Positions 1 to 9,229 of a DNA stretch of 64,000 bases are shown piece after piece. The stretch covers positions 1 through 64,000 of the forward strand of contig NZ_JALGYW010000001.1 of the NCBI RefSeq assembly GCF_023111095.1, written 5' to 3'. A program made the position numbers and the translations under genes. The stretch is from Maribellus sp. YY47. Its GTDB lineage: Bacteria > Bacteroidota > Bacteroidia > Bacteroidales > Prolixibacteraceae. The number at the start of each line of letters is the position of its first letter. Position 1 is the first letter of the stretch. Below the pieces are notes generated by a model, which had not been told where the DNA came from, made no database searches, and saw only the letters and a program-made list of their open reading frames with translations.

Positions 1-85
1 TCTCAGTGACAACTTGCAATTTAAAGGACATCGAATAGTCCTTCTGTGTACGCTTAACGTACTGTGAATGATTGATTTCTTTCAT
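1..85 (-). CDS. Transposase OrfA, IS3-like, N-terminal part only
   Basis: The frame opens with ATG at 85-83 and runs off the left edge. It encodes a start beginning MKEINHSQYVKRTQKDYS followed by MSFKLQVVTE. The VKRTQKDYSMSFKL... pattern is the usual opening of the helix-turn-helix transposase OrfA of IS3-type elements in Bacteroidota, which binds the element ends. Only 28 residues are visible, so subgroup and integrity cannot be judged. Confidence 0.6.
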   Translation of the reverse strand, partial: MKEINHSQYVKRTQKDYSMSFKLQVVTE

Positions 86-124
86 AACGCTACTTTTTGT
101 GTAACGCTATTTCAGGACGAGACA
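1..124. mobile_element. Edge of an IS3-like insertion sequence, cut by the window
   Basis: The leftmost bases hold the first 28 codons of an OrfA-type transposase on the minus strand, so the body of the element lies outside the window. The outer boundary is not certain. A plausible end is near 124, where the strand read inward starts with TGTCTCGTCC. No matching second end or target duplication can be checked here. The neighbouring dnaE region is intact, so the insertion lies in intergenic DNA. Confidence 0.55.
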
Positions 125-143
125 AAAACATCAAATAAATAAC

Positions 144-170
144 AGCCTGGTACTCACCGGGCTTTTTTTT
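144..170 (+). terminator. Rho-independent terminator between IS edge and dnaE
   Basis: An 8-bp stem (AGCCTGGT with ACCGGGCT, one G-T pair), loop ACTC, is followed by eight T residues. It points rightwards, although the nearest gene to its left (the transposase) runs leftwards. It therefore probably ended a rightward gene that lies beyond the IS, or it insulates dnaE from IS-driven transcription. Confidence 0.8.
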
Positions 171-262
171 GCGTGTTCTGTTTCTGCCAAATTTTATTAA
201 CAATACCCCTTTGCCGCAGCCAAATTAAGTACCTTTAACGGACTTTTTGAAACGCATTTTTT

Positions 263-3200
263 ATGGTTCCATTTACGCATCTACACGTACATTCACAATA
301 CTCGATTCTCGATGGGGCTGCCAGTGTTCCGGCGCTGGTCAATAAAGCCAAATCAGACAATATGACCGCCCTGGCGCTTACCGATCACGGTACCATGTTC
401 GGGGTCAAGGAATTTCATGCTACCTGCAGCAAGAGTGAAATAAAACCCATCTTGGGCTGCGAAACCTATGTGGCATCGCGTACCATTCTGGATAAAAACG
501 ACAAGGTGGACCGCTCGGGGCATCACCTTATTTTGCTGGCGAAAAATAAAATCGGTTACCGTAATCTCATCAAGTTAATTTCCGTCGCGAATACTGAGGG
601 GTTTTACTACAAACCCCGTATCGATAAAGAGCTGTTGCAAAAGCATCGGGAAGGCTTGATTGCGTCGTCGGCTTGTTTGGGGGGCGAGATCGCGCAGCTG
701 ATCATGAACAACCAAATGAAAGATGCCGAGGAGGCAATTTTGTGGTACAAAAACTTATTTGGCGAAGATTATTACCTCGAACTGATGCGTCACCCTGCGG
801 AGGCGCTGCAGCAGCGGCAGGAAGTGTACGACTGGCAGGTGATGGTGAACAAGCAACTGGTGGTGCTGGCAAAAAAGCTGGGCGTAAAACTTATTGCCAC
901 CAACGATATTCATTTCACCAACAAGGAAGACGCAGATGCCCACGATTTGCTGATTTGTTTGAATACCGGGAAGGATTTTGACGACCCCAACCGGATGCGT
1001 TACACCAAACAGGAGTGGTTTAAAACGCAGGCCGAAATGAATGAGCTTTTCGGTGATATTCCCGAGGCGCTGGCCAATACGCAGGAAATAGTAGATAAGA
1101 TTGAAAATTTTGAGTTGAATTCTGCCCCTATTATGCCGGTTTTCCCCATTCCTGAGGAAATTGGAACGGAAGAGGAATTTGCCCAGAAATATTCGGAAGC
1201 CGATCTGCGGGAAGAATTTGGTGATTCCGCTTTTGAACGTTTGGGAGGCTACGACAAAGTGCTGCGTGTAAAGCTTGAGTCAGCCTATCTGGAACATCTT
1301 GCTTTCGAAGGAGCCAAAGAACGTTACGGCGATCCGTTGGAAAGCTCGGTGGAAGAACGTTTGACTTTCGAGCTGAATACCATTAAAGTGATGGGGTATC
1401 CGGGATACTTTCTTATCACGCAGGATTTTATCAACTGGGCAAAGGAAAACGGCGTACTCGTGGGCCCCGGACGTGGTTCTGCAGCGGGAGCAGCAGTTTC
1501 CTACTGTTGCGGAATTACCAACATCGACCCGATTAAGTACGATTTGCTTTTTGAGCGTTTCCTGAATCCCGACCGTATATCGCTACCCGACGTCGATATC
1601 GACTTCGACGACGACGGCCGGCAATTGGTGCTCAATTATGTAACCGATAAATACGGGCGCGATAAAGTGGCCCACATTTGTACCTTCGGAACCATGGCAA
1701 CAAAATCGTCGATTCGGGATGTGGCCAGGGTGTTGAAACTCCCGCTTCCCGAAGCCGACCGCCTCGCAAAACTGGTGCCCGATGCGCCTAAAATGAGTTT
1801 TGCAAAAGCGTACAAGGAAAGCCCGGAACTGACGGCCGAAAAAACATCGCCGAACGAGTTGGTGGCTCAAACCATCAAATTTGCGGAAACGCTCGAAGGA
1901 TCGGTGCGTCAAACCGGTGTGCATGCCTGCGGGATCCTGATCAGCCGCGACACGCTTTCCGATCATATTCCTTTAATGCCGACCAAAGATGAAGAGCATC
2001 TTTTAACGACACAGTACGACGGCCGTTTTGTAGAAGATATCGGTTTGCTGAAGATGGACTTCCTGGGTTTGAAAACACTTTCGATCATCAAGGAAACCCT
2101 CGAGAATATACGGATTTCAAAAGGAATTGAAATTGACATTAATAAAATACCACCCGACGATAAAAAAACCTTTGAACTGTTTAGTCACGGCGAAACTACC
2201 GCCATTTTCCAGTTCGAATCGGATGGAATGAAAAAGCACCTGAGGGATTTGAAACCCAACCGTTTTGAAGACCTCGTAGCAATGAACGCCTTGTATCGTC
2301 CGGGCCCAATGGAATATATCCCGGATTACATTGCCCGAAAACACGGCCGCCAGAAAGTGGAATACGATGTTCCGATGATGGAGAAATACCTGAGCGATAC
2401 CTATGGTATTACCGTGTTTCAGGAACAGGTGATGTTACTCTCGCGTTTGCTGGCCGGTTTTACCCGTGGTGATTCCGATACGCTTCGTAAAGCGATGGGT
2501 AAAAAGATTATGGCGGTGATGAATAAGCTAAAGGCAAAATTTGTTGACGGATGTAAGGCCAACTTTCAGTTTGTGGATGAATGTAAAAACAGCGGGAAAA
2601 AGCCCGAAGACGTTATCGACAAAATCTGGAAAGACTGGGAAGCTTTTGCGTCGTACGCTTTTAACAAATCGCACTCGGTGTGCTATGCTTACATTGCGTA
2701 TCAAACCGGTTACCTGAAAGCGCATTACCCGGCAGAGTTTATGGCGGCCAACCTTAGCCGAAACCTCAGCAATATTACCGATATTACCAAGTTGATGACG
2801 GAGTGCAAGCGCATGAAACTTAATGTTTTCGGTCCCGATGTCAACGAGAGTTTTGTAAAGTTTACAGCCAATAAAAACGGCGACATTCGTTTTGGGATGG
2901 GGGCGATTAAAGGTGTGGGTACAGGCGCCGTTCAGAACATTATTGATATGCGGGAGAAGCTGGGCGGATTTAAAACCGTTTTTGATATGGTGGAGAACGT
3001 CAACCTGCAGGCGGTAAACAAAAAGAACATTGAAGCGCTTGCAATGGCCGGCGCTTTTGATAACCTGGGCATGAAGCGCAGCGTTTTCTTTGCCGGCGAG
3101 AATGAAAACGATGATACCAATTTTATCGAGAAACTGATTCGTTACGGGAACAAGGTTCAGCAGGAAAACAACAGCGCGCAGCAAAGTCTTTTCGGTGCCT

Positions 3201-3907
3201 TCGATACCGGTTCGGTGGTTCAAAAACCCACGATTCCGAATGTGGAAGAATGGGCCAAGATTATTTTGCTGGAGAAAGAGAAAAACCTGATTGGTATTTA
3301 CCTGACAGCCCATCCGCTGGATGACTACAAGCTTGAACTGGAAAATTTCTGTTCGAGAGAATTTTCGCTGAAAGACCTGAACAACGACATTGAAAAACTC
3401 AAAGACAAGGATCTGACTTTTGGGGGAATGGTGACGGCTTCACGCGAAGGACAGTCGAAAAACGGGAATATGTATGCCACGCTAACCTTGTCGGATTATA
3501 CCGACTCGAAAGAACTCTTCTTTTTCGGGAACGACTACGTTAACTTCGGGAAGTTCTGTAAAACCGGGCTTTTCCTGATGGTCAGGGGAACGGTGAAAAC
3601 CCGTTTCAACAGTAATTTCTACGAATACAAGGTAAACAGCATTGAATTGCTTTCTGATGTCCGGTCAAACTACGTAAAAAGCATCACCATTAATATGCCG
3701 GTTTCAGTAATTAGCAAAAAACTGGTACAGGATATTGATCATCTGGCAAAAGAACACAAGGGAAGCGCTTTGCTGAAGTTTGTTGTGTACGACCCCGAGA
3801 ACAATATGCAATTAGAAATGTTTTCAAGAACGGCGAAGGTTGATCCGACCGACGCTTTCCTGGGCTTTTTTGACGATCAGCCCGACGTGACTTATAGAAT
3901 TAATTAG
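263..3907 (+). CDS. dnaE: DNA polymerase III subunit alpha
   Basis: Replicative polymerase catalytic subunit. The 1214-residue protein has the full DnaE order. A PHP domain covers residues 1-210 with its His motif (HLHVHSQYS) intact. The polymerase core follows, with GPGRGSAAG near 400 and the catalytic aspartate run PDVDIDFD near 442. A helix-hairpin-helix region lies near 880-950 and an OB-fold near 1050-1120. The length is normal for a Bacteroidota DnaE. The ATG at 263 puts the PHP motif at residue 6, so no upstream start is needed. A degenerate -7-like TACCTTTA lies at 230-237. trxA follows after 47 bp, a common neighbour in this phylum. Confidence 0.98.
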   Translation: MVPFTHLHVHSQYSILDGAASVPALVNKAKSDNMTALALTDHGTMFGVKEFHATCSKSEIKPILGCETYVASRTILDKNDKVDRSGHHLILLAKNKIGYRNLIKLISVANTEGFYYKPRIDKELLQKHREGLIASSACLGGEIAQLIMNNQMKDAEEAILWYKNLFGEDYYLELMRHPAEALQQRQEVYDWQVMVNKQLVVLAKKLGVKLIATNDIHFTNKEDADAHDLLICLNTGKDFDDPNRMRYTKQEWFKTQAEMNELFGDIPEALANTQEIVDKIENFELNSAPIMPVFPIPEEIGTEEEFAQKYSEADLREEFGDSAFERLGGYDKVLRVKLESAYLEHLAFEGAKERYGDPLESSVEERLTFELNTIKVMGYPGYFLITQDFINWAKENGVLVGPGRGSAAGAAVSYCCGITNIDPIKYDLLFERFLNPDRISLPDVDIDFDDDGRQLVLNYVTDKYGRDKVAHICTFGTMATKSSIRDVARVLKLPLPEADRLAKLVPDAPKMSFAKAYKESPELTAEKTSPNELVAQTIKFAETLEGSVRQTGVHACGILISRDTLSDHIPLMPTKDEEHLLTTQYDGRFVEDIGLLKMDFLGLKTLSIIKETLENIRISKGIEIDINKIPPDDKKTFELFSHGETTAIFQFESDGMKKHLRDLKPNRFEDLVAMNALYRPGPMEYIPDYIARKHGRQKVEYDVPMMEKYLSDTYGITVFQEQVMLLSRLLAGFTRGDSDTLRKAMGKKIMAVMNKLKAKFVDGCKANFQFVDECKNSGKKPEDVIDKIWKDWEAFASYAFNKSHSVCYAYIAYQTGYLKAHYPAEFMAANLSRNLSNITDITKLMTECKRMKLNVFGPDVNESFVKFTANKNGDIRFGMGAIKGVGTGAVQNIIDMREKLGGFKTVFDMVENVNLQAVNKKNIEALAMAGAFDNLGMKRSVFFAGENENDDTNFIEKLIRYGNKVQQENNSAQQSLFGAFDTGSVVQKPTIPNVEEWAKIILLEKEKNLIGIYLTAHPLDDYKLELENFCSREFSLKDLNNDIEKLKDKDLTFGGMVTASREGQSKNGNMYATLTLSDYTDSKELFFFGNDYVNFGKFCKTGLFLMVRGTVKTRFNSNFYEYKVNSIELLSDVRSNYVKSITINMPVSVISKKLVQDIDHLAKEHKGSALLKFVVYDPENNMQLEMFSRTAKVDPTDAFLGFFDDQPDVTYRIN

Positions 3908-3954
3908 TTAGTTTTGCTTCAAATTATAACAATAAATATTAAAAAGGATACATT

Positions 3955-4272
3955 ATGGCTTTAGAAATTACAGATGCCAATTTCGAGGAATTGGTTTTGA
4001 ATTCAGACAAACCGGTTATGTTGGATTTTTGGGCTGTTTGGTGTGGCCCGTGTCGTATGATTGCTCCTATCGTTGAAGAAATGGCAGGAGAATACGAAGG
4101 AAAAGCAGTAATTGGTAAAGTGGATGTGGACAGCAACCAGGATGTTGCCATGAAATACGGAATCCGTAACATCCCAACAGTTTTGTTTATTAAAAACGGT
4201 GAAGTGGTTGACAAACAAGTGGGCGCCGCTCCAAAACAGGCGTTTACAACAAAGTTGGATGCACTGCTGTAA
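3955..4272 (+). CDS. trxA: Thioredoxin
   Basis: Cytoplasmic disulfide reductase of 105 residues, the standard thioredoxin length. The redox motif WCGPC is at 29-33 and the cis-proline segment (NIPTVLF) near 75. There is no signal peptide, so it is the general cytoplasmic form and not an envelope thioredoxin-like protein. An AAAAAGGA purine run precedes the ATG and serves as a ribosome binding site. It lies directly after dnaE and is followed by a long hairpin terminator. Confidence 0.97.
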   Translation: MALEITDANFEELVLNSDKPVMLDFWAVWCGPCRMIAPIVEEMAGEYEGKAVIGKVDVDSNQDVAMKYGIRNIPTVLFIKNGEVVDKQVGAAPKQAFTTKLDALL

Positions 4273-4288
4273 TCGGTAACGAAATAAT

Positions 4289-4340
4289 ATTCACCGGATG
4301 ACCTGGCCTTGTACCATTCAGTCACCCGGTGAATTCATTT
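4289..4340 (+). terminator. Terminator after trxA
   Basis: ATTCACCGG at the left arm pairs with CCGGTGAAT at the right, extended inwards by TGAC/GTCA, around an 18-nt loop. The stem is followed by TCATTTTT. It ends only 5 bp before the GTG of the next gene, so that gene needs either read-through or a promoter within or near the hairpin. Confidence 0.65.
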
Positions 4341-4344
4341 TTAA

Positions 4345-5274
4345 GTGAAAAACATATTCGACATAGAGCAATTTCATCAGTTCGATAACCTGGGGTTGAT
4401 CGCACAGGAGGTGGTGGAAGGTTTTATAACCGGCCTTCACCGCAGCCCGTTTCACGGTTTTTCGGTAGAGTTTGCCGAACACCGGCTTTACAACCAGGGA
4501 GAATCAACCCGCCAGATCGATTGGAAGCTCTTTGCCCGCACCGATAAATTGTTTGTAAAACAATATGAAGAAGAAACCAACCTTCGCTGCCAGTTGGTGA
4601 TCGATACCTCTTCGTCGATGCTTTTCCCTTATACAAAAGGCAGCAAACACCTGCACAATAAACTGGCCTTTTCGGTGTACACCGCAGCAGCGCTTATATA
4701 CCTGATGCGAAAACAACGCGATGCCGTGGGGCTTACCCTTTTTTCGGATGAAATTGAGTTTCATTCCACGCCCCGGTTGTCGTCGGTAAATGCCGAGATC
4801 ATGTTCAGTAAACTTTCCGAACTCATTCAGCCCGAAAATGCGCACCTTCGGAAAAATACCAATACTACACAGGTGCTTCACCAGATTGCCGAGAACATTC
4901 ACAAGCGCTCGTTGGTGATCATTTTTAGCGACATGCTCGACAGTCAGAAAACCGACGAACTTTTTTCAGCGCTTCAGCATCTTCGGTACAATAAACACGA
5001 GGTGATACTTTTTCATGTCACCGATCATAGCCTTGAGCGCGAATTCGAGTTCTCGAACCGGCCACACAAATTTGTGGATCTCGAAAGCGGGCAAGTAGTG
5101 AAATTTAATCCCTGGGAAGTAAAACAGCATTATGTTTCTACGGTAAAAGCGTATTTCGACGACTTAAAAGTGAAATGTGGCCAGTACCGGATCGATTTGG
5201 CGGAAGCCGACATCAACAAAGATTTTAAAGAAGTGCTGTTTTCGTATCTCGTAAAGCGAAAGAAGCTTTTCTAG
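4345..5274 (+). CDS. DUF58 (von Willebrand A-like) protein, MoxR-associated type
   Basis: A soluble protein of 309 residues with the DUF58 signature. The GESTRQIDWKLFARTDKLFVKQYEEE-type segment lies near 52-77, followed by a MIDAS-like DTSSSM at 87-92, so it belongs to the vWA-fold family usually paired with MoxR AAA ATPases. No MoxR gene is adjacent here. The start is GTG at 4345, with no in-frame ATG before the conserved region. Members often act in assembly or activation of envelope or metal-dependent enzymes. The specific role is unknown. Confidence 0.85.
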   Translation: MKNIFDIEQFHQFDNLGLIAQEVVEGFITGLHRSPFHGFSVEFAEHRLYNQGESTRQIDWKLFARTDKLFVKQYEEETNLRCQLVIDTSSSMLFPYTKGSKHLHNKLAFSVYTAAALIYLMRKQRDAVGLTLFSDEIEFHSTPRLSSVNAEIMFSKLSELIQPENAHLRKNTNTTQVLHQIAENIHKRSLVIIFSDMLDSQKTDELFSALQHLRYNKHEVILFHVTDHSLEREFEFSNRPHKFVDLESGQVVKFNPWEVKQHYVSTVKAYFDDLKVKCGQYRIDLAEADINKDFKEVLFSYLVKRKKLF

Positions 5275-5336
5275 GGCAATTTCTCCTCTTTTCTTTATTT
5301 CAATATCCTTCTTACAAATTTTACTTCAATAGAGAA

Positions 5337-5365
5337 TTGTATATCGGTGAATAAAAGTATCTTAG
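5337..5365 (+). promoter_or_regulatory. Candidate Bacteroidota promoter for the NIPSNAP gene
   Basis: TTG at 5337-5339 and TATCTTAG at 5358-5365 are separated by 18 bp. This is close to the -33 TTTG and -7 TAnnTTTG pattern of the phylum. The leader would be about 50 nt. Confidence 0.4.
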
Positions 5366-5422
5366 GGTTCTTGTAATGTTGAACAAGAATAAAAACCAAA
5401 GAACCAAAGTAAACCGATAATC

Positions 5423-6199
5423 ATGGAAAGAAGATCATTTCTGAAAAAATCAGCGCTGGCAACCGGTGCAGTCGTTAGTGCAACCAACTTAAAAGCCGGC
5501 ACTCCTTCGGCAGTTGAAAAAGACATCTACGAACTAAGGGTGTACCACCTGAAAAGCGGTGGTAGCCGCAATCAGCTCAAGAAATTCTACACCGAAGCCG
5601 TGATTCCTTTTTTGAATGAAAGAGGTGCAAAAGTGGGAGCTTTCAACGAGTACAGCAAAGAAGATCCGCCGGTAATGTACACTTTACACGCCCATAAAAG
5701 TCTGGCTGCTTATTTTGACGCCGTGCAGGACATGCGCACAGATGCAGCGTTTCTAAAAGCGGCAAAAGACTATATGAGTTTGCCGGCCGATAATCCTGTT
5801 TTTGACCGGTATGAAACCTTTTTACTGGAAGCTTTTGATGGCATTCCGCGCCTGAAGGAACCGGCTAAAAACCGCGGACTTTTCGAACTGAGAACCTACG
5901 AGAGTTACAACGAAGATGCCGGAGTGCGCAAGGTAAAAATGTTTAACGACGAGGAACTTCCGCTGTTTGAAAAAGTGGGGTTACATTCTGTATTTTTCGG
6001 ACAGCATCTTGCCGGGCAATACATGCCTGCTTTAACCTATATGTTGTGGTTTGCCGACATGGAAGAACGCGAGGCCAACTGGGCAAAATTTGTCGGCAGT
6101 GCAGAGTGGAATGCCATGAAAGACAAACCTGAATATGCCAATACGGTAAGTAAGGTTAAAAAGAGATTCCTGATTCCCGCCGATTTTAGCCAGCTGTAA
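5423..6199 (+). CDS. NIPSNAP family protein with Tat signal
   Basis: Exported protein of 258 residues. The N-terminus has a twin-arginine signal (MERRSFLKKSALATG), typical of proteins exported folded. The mature part holds two related ferredoxin-like halves, each opening with a YELRVYH / FELRTYE motif (near 36 and 153), as in tandem NIPSNAP proteins. Family members are widespread and lack a settled enzymatic role. The gene converges on the broken SGNH hydrolase gene. Confidence 0.85.
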   Translation: MERRSFLKKSALATGAVVSATNLKAGTPSAVEKDIYELRVYHLKSGGSRNQLKKFYTEAVIPFLNERGAKVGAFNEYSKEDPPVMYTLHAHKSLAAYFDAVQDMRTDAAFLKAAKDYMSLPADNPVFDRYETFLLEAFDGIPRLKEPAKNRGLFELRTYESYNEDAGVRKVKMFNDEELPLFEKVGLHSVFFGQHLAGQYMPALTYMLWFADMEEREANWAKFVGSAEWNAMKDKPEYANTVSKVKKRFLIPADFSQL

Positions 6200-6226
6200 A
6201 AACGCTTTTCGGAAGCACGCACCGTT

Positions 6227-7069
6227 TTATTTCTCCAGCAGATCGGCAGGCAGAGCCAGCAGTTGGTGCTGGATGGTTTTAGCCAGGCGGTAATTCCCGG
6301 CTGAGTTCGGATGCAAGCGATCGGTCTGAGCATTCGAAAAATATCTGGTCTGGGAATCCGCCATCGGGTAAAGTCCGCTAATAGAATAAAGATCGATAAG
6401 CGGAACAGCCCATACCGATGCCGCCTGTCTTAAAACATCCACATAGTCGTTGATGTAAAGGCCCAGGTCGTTCGAGAAACTTTCTTCGGGTTGTACATTC
6501 TTTTCACTGAACCTGGCAAAACCGCGGTGAATAGGTGTCATGATCACGATTTGCTGATCGGGATAATTCTCCTTCAGAAAAGTCATTACCTAGTTGATCC
6601 GTCCGCAAAAAGTGTTGTCGTCTACCACCAATGTGCGGTATTTCCGGGTAACGGTTGTTCCGTTGTAGTTCGTTTCTTTGGCGGTTTCGCGGTAAAAACT
6701 TCCCAGGGGAGTGTTGTGGTTGTAATCGTTGGTTCCGGCAAAAATAAAAATGGCATCAATATCGCTTCCTTTTTCCAACTTTAACTTTTGCGCCTGTTGG
6801 TAAACGTCGTCCCATTCATGGCCGCTTATCCCGTATACAAAGGGTTGTATTCCCATCAGGTCGGCCAAATATTCCCAGTAAACCTGAACCGAACTGTCGC
6901 GTTTTTGGGTCATGGAGTCGCCCAGAAAAGCCACTTTTTTCCCCGACCATTCTGATTGAATTTTATTCCCCGGTGCTGTTTCTTTTTTTTGCAGAAAAGG
7001 ATTCGTTGCCCATAGTTCATAGGTAGATGCGACTATTATAAGGAATACCAGAATCACTATTTTTTTCAT
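6227..7069 (-). pseudogene. SGNH/GDSL hydrolase interrupted by an in-frame TAG
   Basis: Reading leftwards from ATG at 7069, the frame encodes a signal peptide, then block I (FLGDSMTQ, nucleophile Ser) and block III (AGTNDY). It then stops at TAG 6592-6590. The same frame continues without shift to 6227 and contains block V (DRLHPNSAG, the catalytic Asp-His pair). Read through, the product would be 280 residues, a normal SGNH length. A single C-to-T change in a CAG codon would explain the stop. Without suppression, the catalytic Ser and the Asp/His lie on separate peptides, so activity is probably lost. An ATG two codons after the stop could allow restart but would give no active site. Confidence 0.85.
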
Positions 7070-7205
7070 TGTTAGATATCGTTTTTTAGTGGTTTTAAAG
7101 TTATCATAAAAATATGGGAGAACAATTGGCTGTCATAAAAACTACATAAGCGTATAGGAATAGACTACACTATTTTAATTCGTAAAAATCAGTCAATTTC
7201 GCTAT

Positions 7206-7224
7206 ATTTAGTTTTTAACTAAAT
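7206..7224. promoter_or_regulatory. Perfect palindrome overlapping the comM-like promoter region
   Basis: ATTTAGTT-TTT-AACTAAAT has perfect 8-bp arms and a 3-nt spacer. It overlaps a -7-like TATATTTA at 7203-7210 and lies 14 bp before the ATG at 7238. It could be an operator or a small mRNA leader hairpin. Confidence 0.4.
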
Positions 7225-7237
7225 AAAAATCCCCACT

Positions 7238-8776
7238 ATGTTAGTAAAGACCTTCGGAAGCGCAGTTTTTGGAATCGATGCCACCACCATTACCATGGAA
7301 GTGGATGTTACCACCGGTATTAAATTTTTACTGGTTGGCTTGCCCGACAGTGCAGTTAAAGAAAGCCAGCAACGTATTGAATCGGCCCTTCGGCTGAACG
7401 GTTACAAATGGCCGCGGCAAAAAATCATCATAAATATGGCCCCGGCTGATATCCGTAAAGAAGGCTCTGCTTACGACCTACCGTTGGCCGCTGCAGTGTT
7501 GGCCGCTTCGGGGCAGATCGACGCTTCATTGCTTTCAAAATATGTTTTAATGGGCGAATTGTCGCTCGACGGAACCCTGCAACCCATAAGAGGAGTGTTG
7601 CCCATCGCTATTAATGCGCGGAAGGAGGGTTTCGAAGGTTTTATTCTGCCAAAAGCAAATGCACGGGAAGCCGCAGTGGTGGACACGCTGAAAGTGTACG
7701 GCGCCGAAAATATTGCGGAAGTGATCGATTTTTTGAACGGAAAACCGGTACTCGAAGAAACGGTGATTGACACCCGGGCTGAATTTTATGCGCAGGTAAC
7801 CAATAATCCGCTTGATTTCTCGGATGTGAAAGGTCAGGAGAATGTGAAACGGGCGCTGGAGATCGCAGCAGCTGGCAGTCATAACATCATTTTGGTAGGT
7901 CCGCCCGGATCGGGGAAAACCATGCTGGCGAAGCGGATTCCTACGATACTTCCACCGTTTTCATTGAAAGAGGCACTTGAAACCACCAAAATACATTCGG
8001 TAGCCGGAAAGATCGACAAAGAGACTTCGCTGATGACCCGCCGACCTTTCAGATCGCCCCACCATACGATTTCGGACGTTGCTCTTGTTGGAGGGGGTAA
8101 TTATCCGCAGCCGGGAGAAATTAGTTTGGCCCACAATGGCGTTTTGTTTTTGGATGAGTTGCCCGAGTTTAAGCGTACCGTGCTCGAAGTGATGCGTCAA
8201 CCGCTGGAAGACCGTAATATTACGATTTCGCGTGCTAAATTTTCGGTCGAATATCCGGCGAGTTTTATGCTGGTGGCGTCGATGAATCCTTGCCCGTGCG
8301 GGTATTACAACCATCCTTCAAAAGATTGTGTCTGTGCGCCGGGCGTTGTGCAGAAATACCTCAACAAAATATCGGGGCCTTTACTCGACCGGATCGATAT
8401 TCACCTGGAAGTAGTACCGGTTCCGTTTCGAAAACTGTCGGAGTTGAATGGTGCTGAAAAAAGTGAATCGGTTCGCGACAGGGTGATTGCTGCACGCAAA
8501 ATTCAGGAAGAACGTTTCGCAGAACACAAAGGAGTTTATGCGAATGCACAAATGAATTCAAAACTGATCCGTGAATTTGTGGTGCTGGATGCCGAAAGCA
8601 ACGACCTGATAAAAAATGCCATGGACCGCTTGGGGCTTTCCGCCCGGGCTTACGATCGTATTTTGAAAGTTTCGCGTACCATTGCCGATCTCGAAGGTTC
8701 GGAAAATGTAGAGGCTCATCATTTGTCGGAGGCCATTCATTACCGCAGTTTGGATCGTGAGAACTGGGGAGGGTGA
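7238..8776 (+). CDS. comM: YifB/ComM family Mg-chelatase-like AAA ATPase
   Basis: AAA+ protein of 512 residues, the usual length for YifB/ComM. An N-terminal ChlI/Lon-protease-like domain covers about 20-140. The Mg-chelatase ATPase core has Walker A GPPGSGKT near 220 and Walker B GVLFLDELPEF near 298. The Cys-containing CPCGYY segment lies near 350 and the C-terminal helical domain at about 400-505. In competent bacteria ComM is a hexameric helicase that promotes branch migration during recombination of imported DNA. In non-competent lineages the role is unclear. No chelatase partner subunits are present, which supports the ComM assignment. Confidence 0.92.
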   Translation: MLVKTFGSAVFGIDATTITMEVDVTTGIKFLLVGLPDSAVKESQQRIESALRLNGYKWPRQKIIINMAPADIRKEGSAYDLPLAAAVLAASGQIDASLLSKYVLMGELSLDGTLQPIRGVLPIAINARKEGFEGFILPKANAREAAVVDTLKVYGAENIAEVIDFLNGKPVLEETVIDTRAEFYAQVTNNPLDFSDVKGQENVKRALEIAAAGSHNIILVGPPGSGKTMLAKRIPTILPPFSLKEALETTKIHSVAGKIDKETSLMTRRPFRSPHHTISDVALVGGGNYPQPGEISLAHNGVLFLDELPEFKRTVLEVMRQPLEDRNITISRAKFSVEYPASFMLVASMNPCPCGYYNHPSKDCVCAPGVVQKYLNKISGPLLDRIDIHLEVVPVPFRKLSELNGAEKSESVRDRVIAARKIQEERFAEHKGVYANAQMNSKLIREFVVLDAESNDLIKNAMDRLGLSARAYDRILKVSRTIADLEGSENVEAHHLSEAIHYRSLDRENWGG

Positions 8777-8827
8777 GAAAGTTGACAGTCGCAGTTCTCA
8801 GTTAGCAGAGGAAATGAACGAAAGGGC

Positions 8828-8835
8828 TATCTTTG
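8828..8835 (+). promoter_or_regulatory. Candidate -7 element for the VF530 gene
   Basis: TATCTTTG matches the phylum -7 consensus TAnnTTTG and lies 38 bp before the ATG at 8874. No convincing -33 TTTG is seen at the expected distance. Confidence 0.4.
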
Positions 8836-8873
8836 CCTCGGAACAGAACAATTTCAGCTAAAAAATTTGAGTT

Positions 8874-9089
8874 ATGGAGCAGCCCAATAATCCACTTCAC
8901 GGGAAAACACTCGAAGCCATTGTGGTGTACCTGGTTAGTTATTACGGTTGGCAAGAATTGGGAGAGATAATTCCTGTCAATTGTTTTCGAAAAGATCCAA
9001 GCATAAAGTCGAGTTTAAAGTTTTTGAGAAGAACACAGTGGGCGCGCGATAAGGTGGAGAAGTTGTATGTAGAGACCATTAAAAAGTAG
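8874..9089 (+). CDS. VF530 family protein (DUF2132)
   Basis: A 71-residue basic protein with no signal peptide. It has the family pattern [20 protein letters not shown] near the start and a conserved C-terminal helix ([16 protein letters not shown]). The family is named after a Vibrio structure and is proposed to bind DNA. That function is not established. It appears monocistronic. Confidence 0.85.
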   Translation: MEQPNNPLHGKTLEAIVVYLVSYYGWQELGEIIPVNCFRKDPSIKSSLKFLRRTQWARDKVEKLYVETIKK

Positions 9090-9229
9090 TTTCCCGTTGA
9101 TTTTTTCACTCAGGATGATAAAAGCGCGATGCTTTTCATTATAAACAAGTGAGATAAGAATTCCAGAAAAACATAAGTCTGCATGGTATGAATTTTGTTT
9201 TCGGGGATTCTGCTAAATCAGAAAACTAT

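Noticed and set aside
2528-3313. Long antisense frame of 261 codons inside dnaE
   Set aside because: It lies fully opposite a normal dnaE region, has no signal or domain and is His/Phe-biased, as expected for a reverse reading of dnaE codons.
6590-6592. TAG read as pyrrolysine in the SGNH gene
   Set aside because: Nothing in the window suggests pyl genes, other genes use TAG as a normal stop, and a single base change is simpler.
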